DNA of 64,000 nucleotides, taken from assembly GCA_022821545.1 (NCBI GenBank), contig JAJEDJ010000042.1, positions 84,732-148,731 of the forward strand, in the 5' to 3' direction. The notes below the pieces were generated by a model. That model did no database searches. It saw only the letters and a list, made by a program, of their open reading frames with translations, and was not told where the DNA came from. The DNA comes from Caldilineaceae bacterium (GTDB lineage: Bacteria; Chloroflexota; Anaerolineae; Caldilineales; Caldilineaceae). This document shows positions 19,781 to 28,314 of the stretch, piece after piece; position 1 is the first letter of the stretch, and each line of letters begins with the position of its first letter. Made by a program: the position numbers and the translations under genes.

Positions 19781-20437
19781 ATGTCAGTACTTACACTGAG
19801 CGCCAACGCCCGCAGCATCACCGGCCGCAAAGTACGCCGGCTCCGGCCCGAAGGAATTGTCCCTGTTGTCATCTACGGTGGCGGCGACCCGCCGCGAAAC
19901 GCCCAGGTAGAAGACGCAGAGTTTGAGCGAGTGTTGAGCGATGGGGGCAATTCTCAACTCGTAAAGGTTGACCTGGAAGGCGAAGATTTCAATGTCCTTG
20001 TCAGGGAAATCCAACGACACCCTGTGCGGCACAACCTGCTGCACGCCGACTTCTATACAGTCAACATGTCGGAGACCCAGCAGGTGAGCGTACCCCTGGT
20101 AACGGTGGGGGCCGTCACCATCAACGCCGATCTGGTGATGGTACAGTCGATGGACAGTGTCGAGATCGAAGCGTTGCCCGCCGACATTCCGGCCTTAATC
20201 GAAGTCGATGTATCCCGCCTGGAAACGCCTGAAAATCCGCCGATAACTGTCGCGGACCTGCCAGCGATCACCGGTGTATCCTACGTTTCCGATGCAGACG
20301 AGCCGATCTGTAGCCTGATTCTCTCCCGCGCCGCCATCAGCGAGGAGGAGGAGATGGAGGAAGAGGAACTCCTGGATACCGATGTCGAGCCGGAGGTTAT
20401 CGGCAGAGGACGAGAAGAAGAGGACGAAGAAGAGTAA
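19781..20437 (+). CDS. rplY: 50S ribosomal protein L25 (general stress protein Ctc type)
   Basis: 218 residues of the long TL5/CTC form. The N-terminal 5S rRNA-binding domain is LSANARSITGRKVRRLRPEG with VPVVIYGGG and the region FNVLVREIQRHPVRHNLLHADFY. The C-terminal beta domain holds VPLVTVG, ALPADIPALIEVD and SYVSDADEPICSL. The tail after residue 190 is very acidic, with runs of Glu and Asp. The start is ATG 19781; an in-frame GTG at 19766 behind AAAGGAAGA is a fair alternative that would add five residues. Confidence 0.93.
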   Translation: MSVLTLSANARSITGRKVRRLRPEGIVPVVIYGGGDPPRNAQVEDAEFERVLSDGGNSQLVKVDLEGEDFNVLVREIQRHPVRHNLLHADFYTVNMSETQQVSVPLVTVGAVTINADLVMVQSMDSVEIEALPADIPALIEVDVSRLETPENPPITVADLPAITGVSYVSDADEPICSLILSRAAISEEEEMEEEELLDTDVEPEVIGRGREEEDEEE

Positions 20438-20454
20438 GCCTCTTTCCACTCTTT

Positions 20455-21765
20455 TCACTGACCCTCTTCAGCGTCCTGGACTGCCTCCGATTCAACAGTG
20501 GACGGATTCGCCAGTAGGGGGCGCGTCAGGAAGGGCATCGGGTCTACGGCAACCCCGTAAATGCGCAGTTCCCAATGAAGATGCTCGCCGGTACTGCGTC
20601 CCGTTGTTCCAACCAGCCCGATCGGGTCCCCGGCCTGAACTTTCTCCCCTGGGGCGACAAGCGCCTCCTGCAAATGCCAGTACCCCGTGAACAGACCTGC
20701 GCCGTGGTCGAGAATCACGCTTATGCCGCGCACCCTCAATGGCTCGGCAAGGGCCACTATGCCGTCCGCCGGTGCAAGTACGGGACTGCCTCCCGGTGCA
20801 GCAAAATCCTGTCCTGTGTGAAAGGAATAGTACTGTCCGGAATTGTAGTTTCGACGGACTCCGTATGGGCTGGTGGTGGGAGAAGCTGTTTGCAGTGGCA
20901 AAGAGAATGGGCGGCGCCATTGAATCGGCGTCGCCGTGTGCGACCAGATGGGAGCAAGATAGTCCAATTCCGCCTGCGAAATCTCCTCTTCGACCAGCGC
21001 GCTTCTGTCCGGCGGCAACCTGATCTCCTGAACCGCAAAGACGCGTCCTTGGACGAACACCGGGAAGGACCGCCTGACGGCGACGCCGTTCGCGGCCGTA
21101 TAACTCAGATTCAGGGTGTGTACTCCCGGCGCAACCGATGCCGCAATCGGAATGTATCCACCCCATAACGTGACATCACTGCTCCCCTCGTCTTTTCCTA
21201 TGACCGTTAGCGGCCGGATGCCTATGGGCGCCCCATTCAACGTCGCTTCAAGAGAGAGAGGTCTGTCCACTTCAGCCTCGATCCAGCCGGCCTGACCCTG
21301 AACGACGGATGAGGGGACACTGACTACATTCACCGAGCCAAAGGGCATGGACGGAGGGGCGCTGTTCTGCAGGAGCCGGATAGGTTGACCCGGAAAAAGG
21401 CGAGCGGTCGGAGTCGTGCCATTGACTATGGCCAGCCGGAGGACCGAGAGTCCCTCCCGTTCGGCAACAGACTGTATCGTGTCCCCAGGCCTTGCTATTA
21501 CGCTCCGACGGGCGGCGCCCCGAGGAAGCAGGAGGATCTCTCCGACGTCAAGGGCATTTGGATCAGTAAGTTGGTTTGTGGCTGCCAGCACCTCCAGCGG
21601 GATCCCCAGGACAGCGGCGATCGAAGCCAGGGTGTCGCCCTGCTTGACCACATAAGTGTCGTCTGGCGACTGCGCGGCGACCTGGTCCGGCTGCAAAACG
21701 GCCAGCAGGGCCATGACCAAGAGGCATGCCAGCAGGGCGACGGCTGGGACTCTCATCCCCTTCAT
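20455..21765 (-). CDS. Exported LysM/M23 peptidoglycan hydrolase-like protein
   Basis: 436 residues. Signal peptide or N-terminal anchor (MRVPAVALLACLLVMALLAV), two LysM domains (YVVKQGDTLASIAAVLGIPL and VIARPGDTIQSVAEREGL), a linker region, and a C-terminal M23 LytM-type domain with HTGQDFAAPGG, VILDHGAGLFTGYWHL and GEHLHWELRIYG. Histidine and aspartate zinc ligands are all visible, so it should be an active cell-wall endopeptidase. The start (ATG 21765, or 21756) is not decided by a ribosome binding site. Its end is only 17 bp from the convergent L25 gene, with no obvious terminator. Confidence 0.9.
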   Translation of the reverse strand: MKGMRVPAVALLACLLVMALLAVLQPDQVAAQSPDDTYVVKQGDTLASIAAVLGIPLEVLAATNQLTDPNALDVGEILLLPRGAARRSVIARPGDTIQSVAEREGLSVLRLAIVNGTTPTARLFPGQPIRLLQNSAPPSMPFGSVNVVSVPSSVVQGQAGWIEAEVDRPLSLEATLNGAPIGIRPLTVIGKDEGSSDVTLWGGYIPIAASVAPGVHTLNLSYTAANGVAVRRSFPVFVQGRVFAVQEIRLPPDRSALVEEEISQAELDYLAPIWSHTATPIQWRRPFSLPLQTASPTTSPYGVRRNYNSGQYYSFHTGQDFAAPGGSPVLAPADGIVALAEPLRVRGISVILDHGAGLFTGYWHLQEALVAPGEKVQAGDPIGLVGTTGRSTGEHLHWELRIYGVAVDPMPFLTRPLLANPSTVESEAVQDAEEGQ

Positions 21766-21996
21766 CGAAATGCAGGTATCAAACTGGTCTTTCTTGGGAA
21801 AATGCAACTGTCCTGCCCCTGGCGGCCAATCGGGTCCTCAAAAGCGGTCGTCCAAGCACCTATCCCGTGGATCTCCTCAAGCGAAGTCGCGCATGGAGTG
21901 CCGAACTGCTTGCGTTTTCATCCAGGCCCACCGCTGAACTGTAGCGGGCTGCAAAGCCGGAGCCCCCTGCGGGAGGGCAGAATTTCCACCGGTCAC

Positions 21997-22587
21997 CTAT
22001 TCCGAACCGGGCTGGTACACTTCGGACTTGAGAACGCCGATATAGGGGAGGTTGCGGTACTTCTGGTTGAAATCCAGCCCGTAGCCGATTACAAACTCAT
22101 CCGGGACCGAGAAACCGGTCCAGAAAAGGTCAATGTCGACTTCCCTTCGCGTAGGTTTGTCCAGAAGCGTAACCACTTCAAGGCTGGCGGGATTTCGAGC
22201 CCTGAAGAGCTGTGTAAGATATGCGAGTGTATGTCCGCTATCAATGATGTCCTCGACCAATAGCGCATGACGACCTGCGATCGGCTCATTCAGGTCCTTG
22301 AGGATTCGAACGATGCCCGTGCTCGCTGTGTAGGCTCCGTAACTGCTTGTGGCGAGAAAATCCACTTCGTGCGGGATCGTTATCGCACGCATGAGGTCGG
22401 CAATGAAGACGACACTGCCCTTCAGTACAGCAATTAACAAGAGATCCTTGTCCGCATAGCGCTCATCGATCTGTCGGCCCAATCCGCGAACGCGGTCCTG
22501 GATCTCTTCCGCAGAGATCAGAACGCGCTCTACGTCCCGATACAATTGATTCTGGACGCACGGTTCAGTAGCTTTCTCGTTCACCAC
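21997..22587 (-). CDS. hpt: Hypoxanthine phosphoribosyltransferase
   Basis: 196 residues from a GTG (22587, or the adjacent GTG 22584) that has AGGAG 5-8 bases upstream; longer in-frame ATGs exist but no site supports them. The fold is type I PRTase: LLIAVLKGSVVFIADLMRAI, the PRPP loop LLVEDIIDSGHTLAYL, and the base-binding KYRNLPYIGVL. It salvages hypoxanthine or guanine to IMP or GMP. Hpt and TilS commonly sit close together in bacteria, as here with a Nudix gene and a small gene between. Confidence 0.93.
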   Translation of the reverse strand: MVNEKATEPCVQNQLYRDVERVLISAEEIQDRVRGLGRQIDERYADKDLLLIAVLKGSVVFIADLMRAITIPHEVDFLATSSYGAYTASTGIVRILKDLNEPIAGRHALLVEDIIDSGHTLAYLTQLFRARNPASLEVVTLLDKPTRREVDIDLFWTGFSVPDEFVIGYGLDFNQKYRNLPYIGVLKSEVYQPGSE

Positions 22588-22740
22588 AGCGACTCCTGTT
22601 GGGCTTTCAGCCTGGCGCCGCATCTGCCGTTGTGCTGTCCGGACACTGGACAAAGGACTATTGCCGGACAGCCGGCGCCAGCGCTAGAGGCCGACCAGCC
22701 GGCTCCGAATGGGTCAGGATCGTATCATTCGCCGTAGAGG

Positions 22741-23400
22741 CTACCCAAATCTGCCCTCTTCCGGCTGGCATATGCGCACTACGGCGAGTAGCTCACTGAG
22801 TATCATCGCCGTCGCTCCCCATATGGTCTGATTCAAAATGGCAAAATGAGGCACTAATGCGGTTCGATCGGCAAGCTGCCACTCCTCTCGCCGCTGGTGT
22901 GCGGGGTCGAGCAGAGCTGCCAGTGGCACTTCAAGCAGCTGGGCAACTTCGCTGGGATTGGGTCGGAATACCGGTTCAGCGTGCAGGCGTCCCACGGTCG
23001 GATAGACTTCGAAGTTGCTGGGTCGAATGTAGAGATCGGTGAGCGTGCCGAGGACCTGAACGCTGCTTGGCTCGATTCCCAGTTCCTCGTTGGCCTCCCG
23101 CAGCGCCGTCTCGGACAGGTTCTTATCTCCTTCTTCGCAACCGCCTCCGGGAAACGCGACCTGTCCGCTGTGAGCGCCGTCGTAAGTAGGTCGCAGAATC
23201 AAGGGCACATGCAGCTGCCCCCGGAGACAGTACAACAGGACGAGAACGCCGCTCTGGCGAGCCGGCGTTTCCGGTCGGTCGTCGGGATGCCACCCCGGGC
23301 GCGGCTGCGGCGCCATCAGTGCCTGGGCCGGGCGGCCCGGGAGGGTAGCGGCCAGATTTTTCTGCAGACAGTCGAAGAAACCGTTCAGTGAAGCGGCCAC
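22741..23400 (-). CDS. Nudix hydrolase, CoA pyrophosphatase-like (NUDT7/8 type)
   Basis: 219 residues. The CoA-specific upstream motif SGQVAFPGGGCEEGD runs into the Nudix box ending TALREANEELGI, and the segment VPLILRPTYDGAHSGQ fits the LLTxR...H.gQvaFPGG pattern of CoA pyrophosphatases. It would hydrolyse CoA or a related nucleotide diphosphate. The start is GTG 23400 with TGGAG upstream. It lies between the small gene and hpt on the same strand. Confidence 0.85.
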   Translation of the reverse strand: MAASLNGFFDCLQKNLAATLPGRPAQALMAPQPRPGWHPDDRPETPARQSGVLVLLYCLRGQLHVPLILRPTYDGAHSGQVAFPGGGCEEGDKNLSETALREANEELGIEPSSVQVLGTLTDLYIRPSNFEVYPTVGRLHAEPVFRPNPSEVAQLLEVPLAALLDPAHQRREEWQLADRTALVPHFAILNQTIWGATAMILSELLAVVRICQPEEGRFG

Positions 23401-23436
23401 AACGCTCCAGATTCTCGCGGCTTGGAGCCAGCGAAA

Positions 23437-23682
23437 CTATTCGTCTGTATGACGGGACCGAAAGACGATCTGCCCGTGCTCATCCACTTCCCAACCATAT
23501 TCGTCCAGATAAATGTCACCGTCCGGCAGGCTCAGACGGCGGGTCAGGCGATCGAAAGAAAATGGGACCGTGCCGCCAGGGTCTGTCAATACGCCGGCGG
23601 CAAGGTCCGAATCGCGCCGCGTAAAGCGCATCACAGTTTCCTCCTGGCGGGTCACCCAAAGTACAAGTGGACGCACGCTCAT
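23437..23682 (-). CDS. Small uncharacterised protein coupled to tilS
   Basis: 81 residues. The ATG at 23682 overlaps the tilS stop (ATGA), which strongly suggests translational coupling. The protein starts with a hydrophobic strand (PLVLWVTRQ) and is otherwise charged, with FTRRDSDLAAG, an SLPDGDIYLDE stretch and a WEVDEHGQIVF end, like a small beta-rich domain. I know no family for it. It is not a frameshifted end of tilS, because tilS closes normally in the other frame. Confidence 0.6.
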   Translation of the reverse strand: MSVRPLVLWVTRQEETVMRFTRRDSDLAAGVLTDPGGTVPFSFDRLTRRLSLPDGDIYLDEYGWEVDEHGQIVFRSRHTDE

Positions 23683-25448
23683 CGGCAAGTTGGCTCCCAG
23701 TAAAGATGAAAGACCCTGTGGCTGCGGGGCGTAATGCGTACGCTGTGAGCGATCTGGTGTCCTCCCACCCATACGACTCGCTCTCCATCGAAGAGAACGG
23801 GCCAGCCGGCGCGCAGGAAGCGCGGCACTTTGCGATCTGTGAGGTAGTCGGCCAGTGGCTTGCCATGTCCATCCAGCCCGAGGGGCTCAAATCGCAGGCC
23901 CGCACGCGGCGTACCGAGTCCGAGCTGCTGAACCGTGTCGGCGTCGATGTACGCCTCCCACCTTGAGAGTCTGTGCGCTCCCGGCCCCGGTCGCGGTTCA
24001 GAACTGTCTCTCGTCTTCGCTGCCCATTCGAAAGGCAGCTCCTGTCTGTCCACTTCCGCGCAACGTAGCGTCCAGCGGTCTACAACGATCTCCCCGGCAA
24101 CCGTCAGCTCAACTGCCGAAAAGTTCGCCCGCCACGTCTGATCCAGATAAGGATGCTCCGGCGCAAAGGGCGTAGTGTCCCGATGGTGCAGACTGAATGC
24201 GTTTCGGATGCGGGTCAGCATTACGTCGGCAAACCAGCTGTAAGGGCCTCCCGTGCGGTCTTCATCACAGAGTGCCAGGCGAAGACGCTCTACGGCGTCG
24301 AAGCCGAGTCCTGTCAGGGGGCGCCCCAACTCCCGCAGGGCTGCCCGCAACGACTCGCGCTGGTCGGCCGCGCTCAGATCGCGAAAGGCAAGCAGGTCGA
24401 AAACCTGCCGGGTATGCGCTTCAGGCGAGGCCCCTCCAGGCGTTGCCGGAGAAACGTGACTTGAAAAATCCGTGCCCTCACCCTCGTTTCCCAACCGTGT
24501 CGCGGCCAGAGCCTGCTGTGTGTACTGCTCTGATCGCTGCGCCTCAGCGCCCATTATCGAAGCCGTTCGGCAAAGCGAAGCGACGATCTGTGGGTTTATC
24601 TTTATCAGATACGGCAAAACCTCATGCCGAATTCGATTGCGTACGAACGTGAGGTCCTGATTGGATGGGTCCTCACGCCAGGGGATATCATGCTCCTTGA
24701 GATATCGCATGATCTCTGAACGCGAAACGCCCAACAGTGGCCGGACAACGCGCACGCCGGGAACGGGACGGTTCTGAAGGAGCAGCGGCGTCACAGCCCG
24801 CATCCCGGCCAGCCCGTGCATGCCGCTGCCTCGAATCAGGTTCATCAGCACAGTTTCAGCCTGATCATTTGCAGTATGGGCCACCGCTACATCCACCATG
24901 CAGCCATCAACCTGATACTCGCCGGCAACCTGGGCCAGAAACTGATAGCGCCAGAGGCGGGCGGTCGCCTCCAGATTGCCTGTTCCGGTCAGCGTTTGCG
25001 GAGGCAATCTGTCCGTCTCGAAGGGTACGTTCCAGCGTTTGGCCATCTCGACCACAAAGGCAGCGTCTTCGCGGGAGTCGGGTCGAATACTGTGATCGAG
25101 ATGGGCGGCGACCAGATTGAGAGTCCAATCATCGCGCATGCGCGTGAGCAAGTGCAGTAGGGCCATGCTATCTCCGCCGCCGCTGACTGCGACGACGACC
25201 GTTGCGGGACGGCCGCCGCACTGCGTTGGTGGAGCAAAGAGCCCCTCCCTTTTCCGCGTCTGACGGACCAGCTCCAGCAATCGCTGGTCGTTATCCGAAG
25301 GCGCGGCGCGACCAAGCTGGGTCTGACAAATGCCGGACCGCTCTTCACCTTCCCGAGGACCGGAAAAAGGCCGCGTTTGAAGCAAAAGATTAACTCTCTT
25401 CTTCGATATCGCCCATAGTACTTTTCCGAAAAGTGGGAAACAGTACAT
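23679..25448 (-). CDS. tilS: tRNA(Ile)-lysidine synthase TilS
   Basis: About 589 residues, longer than many TilS. The PP-loop ATPase motif is VVAVSGGGDSMALLHLL, with AHLDHSIRPDS, the HTANDQAETVLMNLIRGSG segment and the RPLLGVSRSEIMRYL region. A central domain (WREDPSNQDLTFVRNRIR) and C-terminal TilS domains follow. It converts cytidine 34 of tRNA-Ile(CAU) to lysidine so that it reads AUA. The start is uncertain; the ATG at 25448 gives about 80 residues before the PP-loop that look non-conserved, so the true start may be further in. Confidence 0.9.
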   Translation of the reverse strand: MYCFPLFGKVLWAISKKRVNLLLQTRPFSGPREGEERSGICQTQLGRAAPSDNDQRLLELVRQTRKREGLFAPPTQCGGRPATVVVAVSGGGDSMALLHLLTRMRDDWTLNLVAAHLDHSIRPDSREDAAFVVEMAKRWNVPFETDRLPPQTLTGTGNLEATARLWRYQFLAQVAGEYQVDGCMVDVAVAHTANDQAETVLMNLIRGSGMHGLAGMRAVTPLLLQNRPVPGVRVVRPLLGVSRSEIMRYLKEHDIPWREDPSNQDLTFVRNRIRHEVLPYLIKINPQIVASLCRTASIMGAEAQRSEQYTQQALAATRLGNEGEGTDFSSHVSPATPGGASPEAHTRQVFDLLAFRDLSAADQRESLRAALRELGRPLTGLGFDAVERLRLALCDEDRTGGPYSWFADVMLTRIRNAFSLHHRDTTPFAPEHPYLDQTWRANFSAVELTVAGEIVVDRWTLRCAEVDRQELPFEWAAKTRDSSEPRPGPGAHRLSRWEAYIDADTVQQLGLGTPRAGLRFEPLGLDGHGKPLADYLTDRKVPRFLRAGWPVLFDGERVVWVGGHQIAHSVRITPRSHRVFHLYWEPTCR

Positions 25449-25582
25449 CAGGACGTTTCATGCTCTCTGCTCCTTACGGTTCCACAACAACAGGATAGCT
25501 GATTGCGCCGATCATTCGCAAGATGGACCTACGAAATTGGAACTATAGTCATGGCACTTGTATTTTGTGTCAATTGTGCCTA

Positions 25583-25591
25583 TGGTATACT
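25583..25591 (+). promoter_or_regulatory. mreB: Candidate mreB promoter (extended -10)
   Basis: TGG-TATACT with TATACT at 25586-25591, about 90 bp before the mreB start, in the divergent region between tilS and mreB. The -35 region is weak (TTTGTG). Confidence 0.5.
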
Positions 25592-25680
25592 TGAATCGTT
25601 AAAGGTACTTCAAAAAAACAGTGGGCGGTCCGGCCGCACACTGTTGATCCGTCCCTGCAAGAAATGGAGATCTCCCCGGA

Positions 25681-26751
25681 GTGGCGAACCCGTTAGACTG
25701 GCTGTTGGGTCTTTTTTCACTCGATATTGGTATAGACCTGGGCACTGCAAATACCCTGGTACATGTGAAAGGCCGAGGGGTTATCATTGACGAACCGTCG
25801 GTGGTTGCGATCGACAAGTCGTCGAAGCGGCGCAGTTCGGTCAAGGCAATCGGGCAAGAGGCAAAGGAAATGGTTGGCCGCACGCCATCGCATATCGTGG
25901 CCGTGCGCCCTCTGCAGGACGGCGTCATCTCCGATTTCAAGATGACGGAAGAGATGATCCATGCTTTCATTGGCAAGGTTCACGGCAACCGGGCCTTTGG
26001 TACGGCTCGCCCTCGCGTCGTGATCGGCATCCCCTCCGGCGTGACCGAAGTGGAAAAGCGCGCAGTACGAGATGCAACTGTCAGCGCCGGCGCGAGGGAA
26101 GCGGGCTTGGTCGAAGAGCCGATGGCGGCTGCAATTGGCGCGGGGCTGCCGGTTACGGAGTCCGTTGGCTCGATGATTGTAGACATCGGCGGTGGAACCA
26201 CCGAAGTGGCGGTGATTTCCATGGGCGGAATCGTCGTTTCACGTTCGATCCGGGTTGCCGGTGACGAGATGAACGAAGATATCATCAATTACAGCCGCCA
26301 AAAGTACAACCTCTTGATCGGCGAACGTATGTCCGAGCGAGTCAAGATCGAGGTGGGATCAGCTTACCCCCTTGAGCACGAACGGACCATGATCATCAGA
26401 GGACGTAACCTGATCACGGGTCTGCCCGAGGCCATTGAGATCAGTTCAGTGGAAATCAGGGAGGCGCTGACCGGCTCTGTGGAAGTTATCGTTGATGCGG
26501 TCAAAGATACCTTGGATGAAACGCCGCCCGAACTCGTGGCAGACTTGATGGAGCACGGAATCGTACTGGCGGGCGGGGGCGCTCTTTTGCAGGGGTTGGC
26601 ACAGCGCATTCAGGATGAAAACCGCATGCATGTCTATGTTGCCGACAATCCGCTCTCCTCGGTGGTGCTGGGGACGGGCATGATCCTGGAGAAACCGGAG
26701 CACTACGCCGAAACACTGACAACAATGCAGCGTAAGAGCACGATTCGATAA
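25681..26751 (+). CDS. mreB: Rod shape-determining protein MreB
   Basis: 356 residues of actin-like fold. Phosphate 1 loop IGIDLGTANTLVHVKG, connect region VIGIPSGVTEVEKRAV, phosphate 2 loop MIVDIGGGTTEVAVISMGG, and adenosine motif GIVLAGGGALLQGL. It forms membrane-bound filaments that guide the elongasome. The GTG at 25681 is preceded by a GGAG. First gene of the mreBCD-PBP2-minCD-rodA cluster on one strand. Confidence 0.96.
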   Translation: MANPLDWLLGLFSLDIGIDLGTANTLVHVKGRGVIIDEPSVVAIDKSSKRRSSVKAIGQEAKEMVGRTPSHIVAVRPLQDGVISDFKMTEEMIHAFIGKVHGNRAFGTARPRVVIGIPSGVTEVEKRAVRDATVSAGAREAGLVEEPMAAAIGAGLPVTESVGSMIVDIGGGTTEVAVISMGGIVVSRSIRVAGDEMNEDIINYSRQKYNLLIGERMSERVKIEVGSAYPLEHERTMIIRGRNLITGLPEAIEISSVEIREALTGSVEVIVDAVKDTLDETPPELVADLMEHGIVLAGGGALLQGLAQRIQDENRMHVYVADNPLSSVVLGTGMILEKPEHYAETLTTMQRKSTIR

Positions 26752-26810
26752 TTCCCGGCTCGTGTAGGCAAGTCCAGTGTGCCCCCATTTAGATTTGCAT
26801 CGAAACGCCT

Positions 26811-27713
26811 ATGCGTAACAGTGATCAACGCGGCTGGGGCAGTGTCAACTTTGGGCTCAAGCTTGTTATCCTCACTCTGACGGCCGTGTTGCTGTTGGCT
26901 TTGCAGCAGACCGGCCGCCTGGGAACGGTGGAAGGACTGGTCACGATGGTAACCGCGCCGGGCCAGTCCGGGTTGTCGACTTTGACCAACCGCCTTTCCA
27001 GGTCCCTGACAGATCTGCGCAACTTTCGCTCTCTCCAACGGCGGCTAACTGAATTAGAACGAATCGTTCAAAGCCTGAGCGTTGAGAATCTGCGTTTGCA
27101 GGAAGTGGAGCGCGAAAATCAACGCTTGCGGGAACTCCTGGGATTCGCCGAAACCAGACCCAGCTTCGAACTGCTGGGCGGGCAGATTATCGCCAGGGCG
27201 ATTGGGCAGAACGCCACCAACTTCCTGAACGTGGCAATGATCGATCTCGGCTCCCGGCACGGCATCAGAGTTGGGATGCCGGTGGTGAATGAGCAGGGCC
27301 TGGTGGGCCGCATCAGCGACGTTACGGCAACAACCTCTAAGGTGTTGCTCATCACTGATCCGACCAGCACTGTCAACGCCATTTTGCAGGCGAGCCGTTT
27401 GACCGGAGTTATCAGTGGTGAGCCCGGCTCCCATCCGGTTATCGGATTTCTTCCCCAGGGCACGGAAGTCGGAGTCGGGGAGGTGGTTCTTACCTCTGGA
27501 ATGGGCGGAAAATTCCCCAAAGGGATTCATATTGGACAGGTTGTCGAGGTTTGGCAGCGGGACGAAAACGTCTTTCAGGAGGCTGTGGTAAGGCCGACAG
27601 TGAACTTTGGCCAGCTCGAAGAGGTGATGGTCGTTACGAACTTCGACCCCTCCGAGTATGTCCCCCTGCTGGACAGACTGCCGGAGCCGCAAGGAGAGAC
27701 GAGTGACGAGTGA
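26811..27713 (+). CDS. mreC: Rod shape-determining protein MreC
   Basis: 300 residues. One N-terminal membrane helix (about residues 15-35), a coiled-coil segment LTELERIVQSLSVENLRLQE to ENQRLRELLGF, then the two beta-barrel halves of MreC with IDLGSRHGIRVGMPVVNEQG, LVGRISDVT and GKFPKGIHIGQVV. It links MreB to periplasmic cell-wall enzymes. It ends 11 bp inside mreD. Confidence 0.94.
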   Translation: MRNSDQRGWGSVNFGLKLVILTLTAVLLLALQQTGRLGTVEGLVTMVTAPGQSGLSTLTNRLSRSLTDLRNFRSLQRRLTELERIVQSLSVENLRLQEVERENQRLRELLGFAETRPSFELLGGQIIARAIGQNATNFLNVAMIDLGSRHGIRVGMPVVNEQGLVGRISDVTATTSKVLLITDPTSTVNAILQASRLTGVISGEPGSHPVIGFLPQGTEVGVGEVVLTSGMGGKFPKGIHIGQVVEVWQRDENVFQEAVVRPTVNFGQLEEVMVVTNFDPSEYVPLLDRLPEPQGETSDE

Positions 27714-28257
27714 AGGGCATCGTCTCGGGCCCAGTGGATTCTCTTCTTCGTTCTCCTCATCCAGCTTGGGCGGCTCCTGGCTGATCGTCCCAATACTAGG
27801 CGCAGCGGCCGTTTTTCAGGTCGTCGTCGTCCCCAAATTGGAAATCAAGGGAGTCTACCCGGATCTGATCCTGTTACTGGTAATTGCCAGGTCACTCATT
27901 GCGGGCGGACGCAGTGCAGTAATGTGGGGGTTCGTTGGTGGGCTGTGGATGGATGTATTGAGCGGTGGGGCAATCGGCGCATCCAGTTTGGCCCTGATGG
28001 CAACCTCCTTGATGACTGGAATCGGCCACAACACCATTTTTCGCCGCAACTCCTTCGTACCATTAGTCGCGGCGCTGTCGGGCAGTCTCGTCTTTTCGCT
28101 GATCTATCTGGCCGTCCTGGCCGGCGTCGGCTACCGGTTCCCTCTCGGTCCGCTGGCGGCCAATCTGATTGTCCCAGCCACTCTATACAATGGCGCCGTG
28201 ATGTTCCTGGCGACGCCTGTCTTGAATCGTATGCCTGAAAAGGCGAACTATCCGTAG
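27703..28257 (+). CDS. mreD: Rod shape-determining protein MreD
   Basis: 184 residues from GTG 27703, which has AGGAG six bases upstream and overlaps the mreC end. A polytopic protein of about five or six helices, with the family feature GVYPDLILLLVIARSL followed by GFVGGLWMDVLSGGAIG. It completes the elongasome membrane complex. Confidence 0.9.
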   Translation: MTSEGHRLGPSGFSSSFSSSSLGGSWLIVPILGAAAVFQVVVVPKLEIKGVYPDLILLLVIARSLIAGGRSAVMWGFVGGLWMDVLSGGAIGASSLALMATSLMTGIGHNTIFRRNSFVPLVAALSGSLVFSLIYLAVLAGVGYRFPLGPLAANLIVPATLYNGAVMFLATPVLNRMPEKANYP

Positions 28258-28314
28258 TTCCCGGAATTCGGTTACCGCCAGCCTGGCAAAGTGAAAAGTC
28301 TGGCATTGACTCCC

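Noticed and set aside
21808..21996. RNA gene between the LysM/M23 gene and hpt
   Set aside because: 189 bp with some dyad symmetry, but no tRNA arm pattern or known leader motif could be recognised on either strand.
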